DNA of 64,000 nucleotides from Microthrixaceae bacterium. GTDB lineage: Bacteria; Actinomycetota; Acidimicrobiia; Acidimicrobiales; Iamiaceae. Every line of letters starts with the position of its first letter. The stretch's first letter is position 1. The stretch is from the NCBI GenBank assembly GCA_016702505.1, contig JADJDU010000011.1, positions 115,644 to 179,643 on the forward strand. The letters run 5' to 3'. Positions 39,846-47,973 of the stretch are shown here, one piece after another. The notes under the pieces are model-generated. The model worked only from the letters and a program-made list of their open reading frames with translations, was not told the origin of the DNA and searched no databases. A program made the position numbers and the translations under genes.

Positions 39846-41921
39846 ATGCCAGACGACATGCCCGACGAGACCCAAGACTCCGCGCCCGGCTCGGACCCGA
39901 TCGACCGACCAGCCCTGGTCGAGGGCCCGCTCGAGGGCCCGCTCGAGGCGGCTCCGGCCAAGCCCAGCCGGGAGAAGGCACGTGAATTGGCCCGCGAGCA
40001 GGCCGAAGCGGAGCGGACCGAACGGGAAGCCCGCGCCCTCCAGGCCGCCCAGGAACTGGCCCGCGCCGATGCCGAGCGACTGCTGGCCGGCCCCGGTCTG
40101 ATCTCACCCGACCCGCCGATCCCTCCTGAGGTGCTGGAGGAGAGCTGGTCCGACACAGCGCGGACCGCTCTGCGCGATCTGAAGGCGGACCTGGACTCGC
40201 ATCGAGTCGGTCTGGCCATCAGCGGTGGCGGATCGCTGGGTAGCTTCGAGGCCGGGGCCCTTCGGTTCCTCTACGACCACACCGCGGTCCAGCCGGTGGC
40301 CATCAGCGGCAACTCCGCCGGTGCCCTCAACGCCGCCAAGTTGGCCGAAGGTGACACCGACGGTGAGCGCCCCATAGACGAGGTCGAACGCATCTGGCGT
40401 TCGATGCGCATCAATTCGGACATGTGGGAGCCCGAACCCTGGCTGGTGCGACTCCAGGCCTCGGCCTCGTGGGCGGCGGAGCTGCGCGAACAGGTCAGCG
40501 ACTCCGACAGCGCGGCCAGCGCGGTGCGGGTGGCAGTGCGGGTGGTGGGCAGCCTGGTGCGGCGGCCACCCGAGACCGACGGCGCCATCGAAGCCATCCG
40601 GGACTCCCTTCGAGCTCAATCCCTGTTGTCGTTGGCCCCCATTGCGGATCTGGTGCGCCGGGAGCTGCGACCCGAGCGGGTGAAGTCCTCTGGCATCGCC
40701 TTGCGGATGGGAACCGTGTCCTTGGAGGCGGGCGAGCTCCGCTATGTGACCGAGACCGGTGACCTGGTCGACCGCCATGACCGACCGGTCGGTCAGCCTC
40801 CTGTCGAGCTGGCCGCCGGAATGTTGGCTTCTGCCTCGATCCCCTTGGCTTTCCCGCCGGTGGCCCTCAACGGCGAGCACTACGTAGACGGTGGCGCCCG
40901 AGAGATCCTGCCGCTCGAACTCTTGGTGGAACGGATGGGCGTGCAACGGGTGGTAGCGGTGTCAGCCAGCTCGGCGTCGATCAAACGGGCACCGTCCTTC
41001 GCTGACCGCAACATGATCGACATCCTTCGTCGTGTCAGTGCCGAGATCGGACCGAACGAGACCCTTCGCAAAGAGCTCGACCCGCCGGGTGGGTGGCGGC
41101 CCGAGGTCCGCCTTGTCGTCCCCCATTTCAACGTCCACGACTCGATGACCATCGACCCCGCCCTGATCGCCATCTCTCTGGACCACGGCTATCTCCGAGC
41201 CGCCGATGTGTTGTTGCGCCTAGGCCCGGACGCATCAGAGCTAACCGACCAGATCACCAGGATCCGCGTTCAGCTCCGCCATCTGGCCGGACCGGTACCC
41301 ACCATCTTCGACACCACCTTGGGCCTGGCCCGCCTCCAGTTCACCGAACCGACCGACAACACCACCGGTGAAGGGTCCGACATTGATGTGACCGATACCC
41401 GTGAAGCGCTGGCCGTCGACGCCGATACCGCACCCGAAGATCCCGACGAATCGGTGGCTCAACGGGCCGCCGAGTCGGTGGTCAAGGCGGCCAAGGACCT
41501 GACCGCCACCGGCAAAGCTCGACTGGCCAGCTTCATCGCCCGCGAAGAACAGGAGTGGAGGGAAGGTCACGACGAGCCGGGGCACGACCTCGCCGCCCAG
41601 GACAACCCAGGAGCCGGCACCGCCGAGAACGAAATTCCCGACGTTGGACCCCCCGCCGCAACGACGATCCCGCCAGACATCGCACCGGTGACCCCGATGG
41701 AAGCAGTGGAGCGCGCCGCTGAGGTTCCGCTGGCCCAAGCGGCCGCCGACCTTGCTCGCCAGGCCCAGGCCCGCGCCGATCAGGCCGAAAAGACCCGGCT
41801 GGAAGCCAACACCATCGAGATCGGAAACCTCACCGCCGAACTTCGAGACCTAGTCGAACGCCGTCTGGCCCTCGGCTACCCCTTACCCCCCACCCTGGTT
41901 TCGTGGCTATCCGAACCATGA
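39846..41921 (+). CDS. Patatin-like phospholipase with long helical extensions
   Basis: 691 residues. Residues 40-80 form a charged helix rich in Glu/Arg/Ala. The patatin domain has the oxyanion loop GGGSLG (127-132), nucleophile Ser157 in GNSAG and catalytic Asp in DGG (348-350). From about residue 500 the chain is acidic and low-complexity and ends in another Ala/Gln/Arg-rich helix. Lipid acyl hydrolase activity is likely; substrate and location are unknown, and there is no signal peptide. It stands alone on the plus strand, divergent from acpP. Confidence 0.85.
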   Translation: MPDDMPDETQDSAPGSDPIDRPALVEGPLEGPLEAAPAKPSREKARELAREQAEAERTEREARALQAAQELARADAERLLAGPGLISPDPPIPPEVLEESWSDTARTALRDLKADLDSHRVGLAISGGGSLGSFEAGALRFLYDHTAVQPVAISGNSAGALNAAKLAEGDTDGERPIDEVERIWRSMRINSDMWEPEPWLVRLQASASWAAELREQVSDSDSAASAVRVAVRVVGSLVRRPPETDGAIEAIRDSLRAQSLLSLAPIADLVRRELRPERVKSSGIALRMGTVSLEAGELRYVTETGDLVDRHDRPVGQPPVELAAGMLASASIPLAFPPVALNGEHYVDGGAREILPLELLVERMGVQRVVAVSASSASIKRAPSFADRNMIDILRRVSAEIGPNETLRKELDPPGGWRPEVRLVVPHFNVHDSMTIDPALIAISLDHGYLRAADVLLRLGPDASELTDQITRIRVQLRHLAGPVPTIFDTTLGLARLQFTEPTDNTTGEGSDIDVTDTREALAVDADTAPEDPDESVAQRAAESVVKAAKDLTATGKARLASFIAREEQEWREGHDEPGHDLAAQDNPGAGTAENEIPDVGPPAATTIPPDIAPVTPMEAVERAAEVPLAQAAADLARQAQARADQAEKTRLEANTIEIGNLTAELRDLVERRLALGYPLPPTLVSWLSEP

Positions 41922-42001
41922 CGCTCGGCGTCACCGCCTTTCGCGGCGACCAATAACATCCAGACACCCATCTGCCCTCGCGCTGGAACGCGGTCTGTGC
42001 C

Positions 42002-42459
42002 ATGCCCGCGGCACCGCCACCTAGGAGCGTCCACTTGCCCTGCGTCGCCTCACCCACCACGCCTGACCATCGCCATTACGGCCTGCTGCTGCGTGGGTTG
42101 GTGGCCGTGGCTCTCGTCGTCGCCATGGTGGCCTCGGGATGTTCCGGACAGAGCGAAGACAAGGAAGAGACCGAGGAGTCGGCGCAAACCACTTCGACGA
42201 CAACGCCAGCCCTGACCCTGCCGCGGTATCGGACCGAAGGCATCCGCCTAGCGGTATCCAACACCGAACCCCTAGTGATCTACAACGTCTAGACGCCGAC
42301 CCCGGGACGACCACGCTCACCTTCACCTACCCCAGCGGCACCGACCGCCCCAAGGTGACCGCCAAGGGCGCTGACCTAACTCAATCCTGGGACGAAACGA
42401 CCAACAAATTCACCGTGAAGTTCACCCACCGAGGCCCAGTAGAGCTAACCATCGCCTAA
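42002..42459 (+). CDS. Small lipoprotein, interrupted by a frameshift
   Basis: A basic N-terminus, hydrophobic core LVAVALVVAMVASGC with lipobox VASGC, then an acidic/Thr-rich linker. The first frame stops at 42290-42292 (VIYNV stop). A second frame continues with DADPGTTTLTFTYPSGTDRPKVTAKGADL to 42459 and looks like the same beta-rich domain. One base seems to be missing near 42289-42293. With that corrected the protein is about 152 residues. The ATG at 42002 has a weak ribosome-binding site. No family recognised. Confidence 0.6.
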
Positions 42460-42487
42460 TCCTGGATCCGCCGGAAGAGACTGCAGG
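42457..42487. repeat. Intergenic repeat fragment, module A
   Basis: AATCCTGGATCCGCCGGAAGAG matches one arm of module A in reverse orientation, in the 57-base gap between the convergent lipoprotein and plsX genes. Confidence 0.5.
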
Positions 42488-42516
42488 TCCGATGGATCGG
42501 CCCTGCGCTGGGTCGT

Positions 42517-43527
42517 TCAGGCTGGGGGCCGGATGGTGGTGGCTATGGCGCCTACCAGGTCGGTGTCGACCATCTCGGCGGCCACCTTCACCGCGTTCAC
42601 GATGGCGGTGGCCGACGAGGACCCGTGACTGATGATGCACGGTCCATTCAGGCCCAACAGCAGCGCACCACCGGTGTTGTCGGGGTCGAGCTGACCGTAG
42701 AGCGGAAGCAGCGCCGGGAGCAGGACATCACCGGCGGCCCGAGTGGCGTCGTCGGTGCCAAAGGCGGCCAAGATGGCCTTGACCAACGCCTTCATTCCGC
42801 CTTCGAGCGTCTTCAACACGACGTTGCCGGTGAACCCGTCGGTGACCACCACATCGACGTCGGGCGACATGATGTCTCGACCTTCGACGTTGCCCACGAA
42901 GGTGCCGCCCGACACCGTCGACCAGCCACCCTCGGCCAGCAGCTGATGGGTCTCCTTGACCAAGGGCGTGCCCTTGGACGGTTCCTCACCGATCGACAAC
43001 AGCCCGACCCGGGGCTGATCGATGCCGTAACGCTGACGGGCATAGACCACACCCATCTGAGCGAACTGAACCAACCATTCCGGCGTGCATTCGGCGTTTG
43101 CACCAGCATCGAGCAGGACCGTCGGGATGTCGGCCCCCGGGCAGGGAATGGGCGTGGCTATGGCAGGCCTGCCGACGCCGGGCAGTCGCTTCATGCGCAA
43201 CAACGCCGAGGCCATGGTGGCACCGGTGTTGCCGGCCGAGACCATGGCGCAGGCCTTACCGTCGCGTACCGCCTCGGCGGCTCGTACTAGCGACGAATCC
43301 TTCATGGTGCGCACGCTGCGGCCGGGATCGGCATCCATGGCGATCACCTCGGAGGCGGCGATCACGTCGAGGCCAGCCGTGTCACCGATCTCGTCGGGGC
43401 GCCCTACCAGTACAACGTCGATGCCGAGTTCGTCACGGGCCCTGATTGCTCCGGCAACGATCTCGGCAGGGGCGCGGTCGCCACCCATGGCGTCGACCGC
43501 TACGGGGAGGCGAGGCTGTCCGCTCAA
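42517..43527 (-). CDS. plsX: Phosphate acyltransferase PlsX
   Basis: Makes acyl-phosphate from acyl-ACP for phospholipid synthesis. 336 residues with VAVDAMGGDRAPAEIV, SAGNTGATMASALL, LLDAGANAECTPEWLVQFA, LLSIGEEPSKG and VVTDGFTGNVVLKTLEG. The apparent start is TTG at 43527; no better codon precedes the conserved AVDAMGGD block. It follows rpmF by 34 bases, the usual order. Confidence 0.95.
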   Translation of the reverse strand: MSGQPRLPVAVDAMGGDRAPAEIVAGAIRARDELGIDVVLVGRPDEIGDTAGLDVIAASEVIAMDADPGRSVRTMKDSSLVRAAEAVRDGKACAMVSAGNTGATMASALLRMKRLPGVGRPAIATPIPCPGADIPTVLLDAGANAECTPEWLVQFAQMGVVYARQRYGIDQPRVGLLSIGEEPSKGTPLVKETHQLLAEGGWSTVSGGTFVGNVEGRDIMSPDVDVVVTDGFTGNVVLKTLEGGMKALVKAILAAFGTDDATRAAGDVLLPALLPLYGQLDPDNTGGALLLGLNGPCIISHGSSSATAIVNAVKVAAEMVDTDLVGAIATTIRPPA

Positions 43528-43561
43528 GTGGGGCTCAGCGAATGTTCAGTGCAGGTCGGGG

Positions 43562-43741
43562 TCAGTCGACATCGATGGCCTGGCGGCCGTGATACCAGCC
43601 ACAGCCACCGCAGACCACGTGAGGCACCTTGGCGGCGCCACAGCGCGGGCACAGGCTCCGCGACGGGGCGTCCAGCCGCCACGCCGATGCCCGGCGGCTA
43701 CGGCTCTTGGCCTTCGAGGTCTTCTTCTTTGGGACAGCCAT
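43562..43741 (-). CDS. rpmF: 50S ribosomal protein L32
   Basis: 59 residues from the ATG at 43741: VPKKKTSKAKSRSRRASAWRL, then a zinc ribbon CPRCG and CGGCGWYHGRQAIDVD. All four cysteines are present, so this is the zinc-binding form. Confidence 0.96.
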   Translation of the reverse strand: MAVPKKKTSKAKSRSRRASAWRLDAPSRSLCPRCGAAKVPHVVCGGCGWYHGRQAIDVD

Positions 43742-43854
43742 CGTCGTGGTCCTGGAGGTGAGTTCGGGAGCGCGCGGTGGCACGCCTTGCGAGGCGATGA
43801 TCGTAGCTGGACCGCTTCGCAGGGGTCCAAGCGAGCACCCCCGAGGGCCTCCGC

Positions 43855-44382
43855 TCAGGACAAGTCGAGGTCGTCCAGGGCGGCCCACCGGGGATCACGA
43901 GGCGGCTCGGTATCGACGACGCCATCGTCGCCGGCCACCGCCGCCGGATACGTGTCGGGAGCAGGACCTGCACAGTCTTCGTCGCACAGCGGAGCCAGCG
44001 GCAGTGCCAACAAGGCGGTGTCGTGCAGCAGGGGACCCACATCGATGTGATCGTGGTCAAGCGGCCAGGTTTCACCGTCGACGGCGTTGACCTCCCAGAC
44101 CTCTCGGACATCGACTGACGAAGTCCCCTCGACCGGGCCGAGACAGCGGCGGCACTCCCCAACCCAAGGCACCGCGACCTTGCCCGTGAGCACCACCCCT
44201 TCTGAGATCGACTCGACCTCGCCGGTGAGCGTCACGTCGGATCCATCTAGGACCCGCACGTCGCTGAGGGCGAGGCCGGACACCTCGATCGAGGTCTTTA
44301 CCGGAAGCCTGGACCCGAGATGGCGGCGGATCTCGGTTACCGAGATCAGTTCCCGCGGCGGATGGGGGGCCGGGTCATCCAT
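43855..44382 (-). CDS. DUF177 (YceD) protein
   Basis: 175 residues. The DUF177 core has GLALSDVRVLDGSDVTLTGEVESISEGVVLTGKVAVPWVGECRRCL and the second cysteine pair LCDEDCAG. Family members are linked to rRNA processing and ribosome biogenesis and almost always precede rpmF. The start ATG at 44382 follows the DivIVA-like gene with no real gap. Confidence 0.92.
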   Translation of the reverse strand: MDDPAPHPPRELISVTEIRRHLGSRLPVKTSIEVSGLALSDVRVLDGSDVTLTGEVESISEGVVLTGKVAVPWVGECRRCLGPVEGTSSVDVREVWEVNAVDGETWPLDHDHIDVGPLLHDTALLALPLAPLCDEDCAGPAPDTYPAAVAGDDGVVDTEPPRDPRWAALDDLDLS

Positions 44383-44384
44383 CG

Positions 44385-45005
44385 TCAACCCCGGTCGTCG
44401 TCGAAGAAGGAGCTGTCCTCCAGCCCCTCGATCTCCGGCATCGGGATGGAGGTGGCCTGCATCTTCTCGCGGCCCTTTGCCACCCAATCCAACGTCCGCT
44501 CCAGAACGATCTCGAAGGCGGCCAGCCGCTGATCGCAGTAGTCCTCGCACTCCAGGCGCAAACGCCGAGCCTCGGCATCGGCCCGTTCGATGATCTGTCG
44601 GGCCCGCATCTCTGACGCCTTGACCACCTCGGTGCGCTGCACCATCTGGGCGGCCCGGGCCCTAGCGGCATCGACCATGTCCTCGCCGTCGGCCTTGACC
44701 TTGGCCAGGTATTCCTCGCGTTGCTTGCGCAGCCAGCGGGCATCGCGGAGCTCGGTTGGGAGGCGGTTGATGGCCTCCTGGAGAAGCTCCACCACCTCCT
44801 CTTTGTTGTTGATCTTGGCTGATGCCGACAGCGGGATCGGGCGGGCCGCGTCGACCAGGTCGAGCACTCGCAACAGCAACGTCTCGGTGTCGGGTTGGTT
44901 GCGGCCCCGCCCGACTCGGGCCGTGGTCTCCACCTCGCCCGGCTCGGGCTCCAGTTCTTCGTCGAAATCGTCTTCGGCTTCCACGTCGTACAGGTCGTCG
45001 TTCAC
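44385..45005 (-). CDS. DivIVA-like coiled-coil protein
   Basis: 206 residues from GTG 45005, with AGGAGG upstream at 45011-45016. An acidic N-terminus is followed by about 130 residues of Ala/Arg/Glu-rich heptads (LLLRVLDLVDAARPIPLSASAKINNKEEVVELLQEAI, ARARAAQMVQRTEVVKASEMRARQIIERADAEARRL). A homologue occupies the same place between coaD and DUF177 in mycobacteria. Possibly a cell-envelope scaffold; the role is inference. Confidence 0.8.
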   Translation of the reverse strand: MNDDLYDVEAEDDFDEELEPEPGEVETTARVGRGRNQPDTETLLLRVLDLVDAARPIPLSASAKINNKEEVVELLQEAINRLPTELRDARWLRKQREEYLAKVKADGEDMVDAARARAAQMVQRTEVVKASEMRARQIIERADAEARRLRLECEDYCDQRLAAFEIVLERTLDWVAKGREKMQATSIPMPEIEGLEDSSFFDDDRG

Positions 45006-45015
45006 AGGTGCCTCC

Positions 45016-45492
45016 TCAGGCGAAGCGCTCGGCGAGCCGGCGGGCGACCGACGGCGGGACCATGGAGCTGACGTCTCCACCGAAGCGGGCGACCTCACGG
45101 ATCAGCCGGGAAGCCACGAAGGAATGGGTGGTGGCCGACGGCAGGAACACTGTGTGCACCCCCGAGATGGCCAGGTTGGTCTGCGCTTGTTGAAGTTCGG
45201 ACTCGAAATCGGACACGGCCCGCAGGCCCTTCACGATGAAGTCGGCCTGAATCTCCCGGGCCAGGTCCACCACCAAGCTGCCAAAGCTAGTGATCGACAC
45301 GTTGGGAAGGTGGGCCACCGCCTCGGCGATCATGGCGTGGCGTTCGTCCAGGTCGAACAGCCCGCTTCCCTTCTGCGGGTTGGTGATGGCGGCCACCACC
45401 ACCTCGTCGAACAGGCGCGCGGCAACCTCGATCAGCTCGATGTGGCCGGTATGAATCGGGTCGAAGGACCCGGGGTAGAGGACGCGCGTCAC
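45016..45492 (-). CDS. coaD: Phosphopantetheine adenylyltransferase
   Basis: Penultimate step of CoA synthesis. 158 residues from GTG 45492, overlapping the rsmD stop (GTGA). VLYPGSFDPIHTGHIELI carries the nucleotidyl-transferase TxGH motif. KGLRAVSDFESELQQAQTN and the SATTHSFVASRLIREVARFGGDVS block match the family. Confidence 0.96.
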   Translation of the reverse strand: MTRVLYPGSFDPIHTGHIELIEVAARLFDEVVVAAITNPQKGSGLFDLDERHAMIAEAVAHLPNVSITSFGSLVVDLAREIQADFIVKGLRAVSDFESELQQAQTNLAISGVHTVFLPSATTHSFVASRLIREVARFGGDVSSMVPPSVARRLAERFA

Positions 45493-46055
45493 TCGTTGAC
45501 TCCAGGGGGAACGGCGAACAGCACAACCGTACCGCCGTACCGCTTGGATCTGATGACACGGAGATGCGGGGCCAATGAGACCTCCCGGTCGGACTCGACG
45601 ACGACCACGGCGCGGCCCGAAAGATGGTCGACGATCACGCCCAACAGGTCTTCCCATTCGTCGAACCGGTACGGCGGGTCGAGCAGGACCAGGTCCCACG
45701 GACCGCCGACCTCGATGGCGGCCAGGGCGTCACCGGAGCGGACCTCGGCCCGGGTCGCGAAACCGGAGGCCGCCAGGTTGACCGAGATCGCCTGGCGAGC
45801 CGAGTAGTCACGGTCCACCAAAACGGCACGGTCGGCTCCCCGAGACAGCGCCTCGATGGCCAACGCCCCGCTACCGGCGAAGAGGTCGAGCACCACTGCT
45901 CCGTCGACGGCGTCCAAGCTCTCCAGCGAGTTGAACAACGCCTGGCGAACCCGATCCGCGGTGGGGCGGGTATCGGTACCGGGCGGGGTGGTGAGCCGAA
46001 TGCCCCTGGCGGATCCGGACACCACCCTCAAACCCCCGGGACGGGCCGGACTCAT
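45489..46055 (-). CDS. rsmD: 16S rRNA (guanine966-N2)-methyltransferase RsmD
   Basis: 188 residues from the ATG at 46055, which overlaps the SDR stop (ATGA). LRVVSGSARGIRL, TRPTADRVRQALFNSL, VLDLFAGSGALAIEALSRGA (SAM site) and LVLLDPPYRFDEW (catalytic DPPY). The rsmD-coaD order is conserved. Confidence 0.95.
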   Translation of the reverse strand: MSPARPGGLRVVSGSARGIRLTTPPGTDTRPTADRVRQALFNSLESLDAVDGAVVLDLFAGSGALAIEALSRGADRAVLVDRDYSARQAISVNLAASGFATRAEVRSGDALAAIEVGGPWDLVLLDPPYRFDEWEDLLGVIVDHLSGRAVVVVESDREVSLAPHLRVIRSKRYGGTVVLFAVPPGVNE

Positions 46056-46996
46056 GCCGACGTCTCTGCCCTCGCCGACGTTTCTTCCCTCGCTGACGGG
46101 TCCGCACCACGGGCCGAGTCGGATTCGGCGACCATCCGCTCGCTCTCCTGCCACAGGCGTTTGGCCGCCTCCAGATCTCGAGCGGCCCGCGACGGACGCC
46201 ACTGTCGGCCGTGGCTGAAGTAACCACCGGTGACACCGGCGACCCGCGGATCTTGCGACGACGCCAGCAACACCGAGGTCCTCGCCCCCGTTTCCACATC
46301 TGACATCACCAGACGGCCTACGCCCGAGATGAGCCGGCCGAGAAGCCTGGTGTCACCGTCACCGCCGAACCCGCTCGAAATGGTTCCGGGGTGCAGGCAG
46401 TTGACCGTCACTCCGGTTCCGTCCAGGCGACGGGCCAGCTCCAAAGCGTGCATGGCGTTGGCCAGCTTGGACCGGCCGTAGGCCGGGAACATCGCGAACC
46501 GACGCGCCGACTGCAGGTCGTCGAAACGGAGACCACGGGGGGCGAAACGGTGCGCCACCGAGGACACGATCACGACCCGGGCCGGCGCGCTGGCCACCAG
46601 ACGCTCGGTGAGCAGGTCGGTCAACAAGAAGTGTCCGAGGTGGTTGACGCCGAACATCTCCTCGAACCCTTGGGCCGTTTCCCGACGTTCGTCGGCGATC
46701 ACCCCCGCGTTGTTCACCAGGACGTGGATCTCGTCGAGGTTGGCCAACAACGCCTCGGCCCCAGCCCGTACCGAATCCAGGTTGGACAGGTCGGCCTGCT
46801 CCACTCGAACCTGATCGCTACCCGAACGGCGACGGATCTCGGCGACGGCCTCCTCGGCCCTGACCGGGTTCCGGGCCACCATCGTGACCGAGGCACCGAG
46901 GCGAGCCAGCACGATCGCGGTCTCCTTGCCGATCCCGGAGTTGGCCCCGGTGATAACCACCGTCTTGCCGGTCAGGTCTGAATTGCGGGGAGTCAC
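46052..46996 (-). CDS. Short-chain dehydrogenase/reductase
   Basis: 314 residues from GTG 46996. The Rossmann motif is TGANSGIGKETA, with NNAGV, catalytic Ser (VIVSSVAHRF), YGRSK (Tyr/Lys) and a PGTISSGFGG block. Resembles retinol-dehydrogenase/WWOX-like SDRs; the substrate is unknown. The C-terminal 35 residues are acidic and low-complexity. It is first in the SDR-rsmD-coaD run and diverges from the zinc-ribbon gene. Confidence 0.9.
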   Translation of the reverse strand: MTPRNSDLTGKTVVITGANSGIGKETAIVLARLGASVTMVARNPVRAEEAVAEIRRRSGSDQVRVEQADLSNLDSVRAGAEALLANLDEIHVLVNNAGVIADERRETAQGFEEMFGVNHLGHFLLTDLLTERLVASAPARVVIVSSVAHRFAPRGLRFDDLQSARRFAMFPAYGRSKLANAMHALELARRLDGTGVTVNCLHPGTISSGFGGDGDTRLLGRLISGVGRLVMSDVETGARTSVLLASSQDPRVAGVTGGYFSHGRQWRPSRAARDLEAAKRLWQESERMVAESDSARGADPSAREETSARAETSA

Positions 46997-47094
46997 GGAT
47001 CGATTGTCGCACCCCACGTTCGTGGCCCGGACACCGACACGGTGGGGCATGTTCGCTGTGGAGCACCGAGGTCCGGCCCTATACGGTCCGGACC

Positions 47095-47328
47095 GTGAGT
47101 GACAGCGGCGTCGGCGCAAGCAACGCGGAACCGGGCGATGTTCCCGACGAACTGGCCCCGGCCCGAATCGATTGCATCGACTGCGGAGGGGTGGCCCACC
47201 TGCTCACCCGCCCCGACGACACCGGCCGCTTCTGGCCCGGCGACCTGCTGACCTACCGCTGCGAAGACTGCCTGGACCGATGGGATCTGATCATCCCCGA
47301 CGGTGACGACCAGACCCATGCCGGCTGA
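47095..47328 (+). CDS. Small zinc-ribbon protein
   Basis: 77 residues from GTG 47095. Two CxxC pairs (CIDCGG and CEDCLDRWD) about 29 residues apart suggest a zinc ribbon. The chain is acidic. No family recognised. Divergent from the SDR gene over a 98-base gap, convergent with the PPOX gene. Confidence 0.65.
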   Translation: MSDSGVGASNAEPGDVPDELAPARIDCIDCGGVAHLLTRPDDTGRFWPGDLLTYRCEDCLDRWDLIIPDGDDQTHAG

Positions 47329-47357
47329 CCGGCTGACCGGCTGGCTGACCGATCACA

Positions 47358-47747
47358 TCAGAGCTTCTTGACCACCCGGTCCGGTGTGATCTGCAGGATC
47401 ACCCGATCCGAGCCGATGGGGTTCGCGTAGGGACCGCCGGTGTACTTGTGGGACAACTCGTCGATCTGGCGGCGAGCCTCGTCGCCTCCGACCGTTCCGG
47501 TCACCCGACCCCGGGCCTCGACGTAGCGGTAAGGCGCGGCCGGATCGAACACGGTCACGGTGACCCGGGGGTCGCGTTCCACGTTGCGGAACTTCTGGCG
47601 ACCCACCTCGGTGTTGATGAGGAGATGGTCATCGCTGGCATGCACCCACATGAGTTGGGTCTGAGGTTGTCCGTCGGCCATGAGCGTGGTGAAGGCGGCG
47701 AAGTTGGCGGCAGTGGCCAGCCCGTACAGGTCGCTGTCGATCGTCAT
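47358..47747 (-). CDS. PPOX-class flavin/F420-binding protein, Rv1155-like
   Basis: 129 residues with the split-barrel pattern: ANFAAFTTLMADGQPQTQLMWVHASDDHLLINTEVGRQK, FRNVERDPRVTVTVFDP, YRYVEARGRVTG and HKYTGGPY. Family members reduce substrates using F420H2 or bind FMN. The cofactor and substrate cannot be fixed from sequence. Confidence 0.85.
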   Translation of the reverse strand: MTIDSDLYGLATAANFAAFTTLMADGQPQTQLMWVHASDDHLLINTEVGRQKFRNVERDPRVTVTVFDPAAPYRYVEARGRVTGTVGGDEARRQIDELSHKYTGGPYANPIGSDRVILQITPDRVVKKL

Positions 47748-47800
47748 CCCCTCACGGTAGAGCCATCGCCAAACGGTTCCGACCCGAGCATGTACGAGAC

Positions 47801-47967
47801 GCCTCAGGCCGGCGACCGAACTCCACCGGAAGGCTCCGCCTTTCGGTGGATCCAGGCTTAGGAGGCGAGCCGATAGGCGAGCCGACCCATAAGCACGGCA
47901 TGGCTAAACCGAGGCGAAGCCTCGGTCTGGTCAACCTGGTAGCGACGACGATCGGACCTATCCGCTA
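47801..47967. repeat. Intergenic hairpin repeat, full copy (modules A and B)
   Basis: Module A has a 12-bp hairpin at 47823-47849 (CCACCGGAAGGC-TCC-GCCTTTCGGTGG, one wobble pair) and ends in GGATCCAGG. Module B (47857-47967) has GGAGGCGAGCCGATAGGCGAGCCGAC and the hairpin CCGAGGC-GAA-GCCTCGG (47909-47925). Compared with the 12.5-kb copy, CCG/CGG in the A stem is replaced by CCA/TGG: paired changes that keep the stem. The whole PPOX-recG gap is repeat; no gene is seen. Confidence 0.75.
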
Positions 47968-47973
47968 GGACCC

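Noticed and set aside
47321..47352. Tandem CCGGCTGA copies as a CRISPR or functional array
   Set aside because: Only about three 8-base imperfect copies at the end of a small gene; no spacers.
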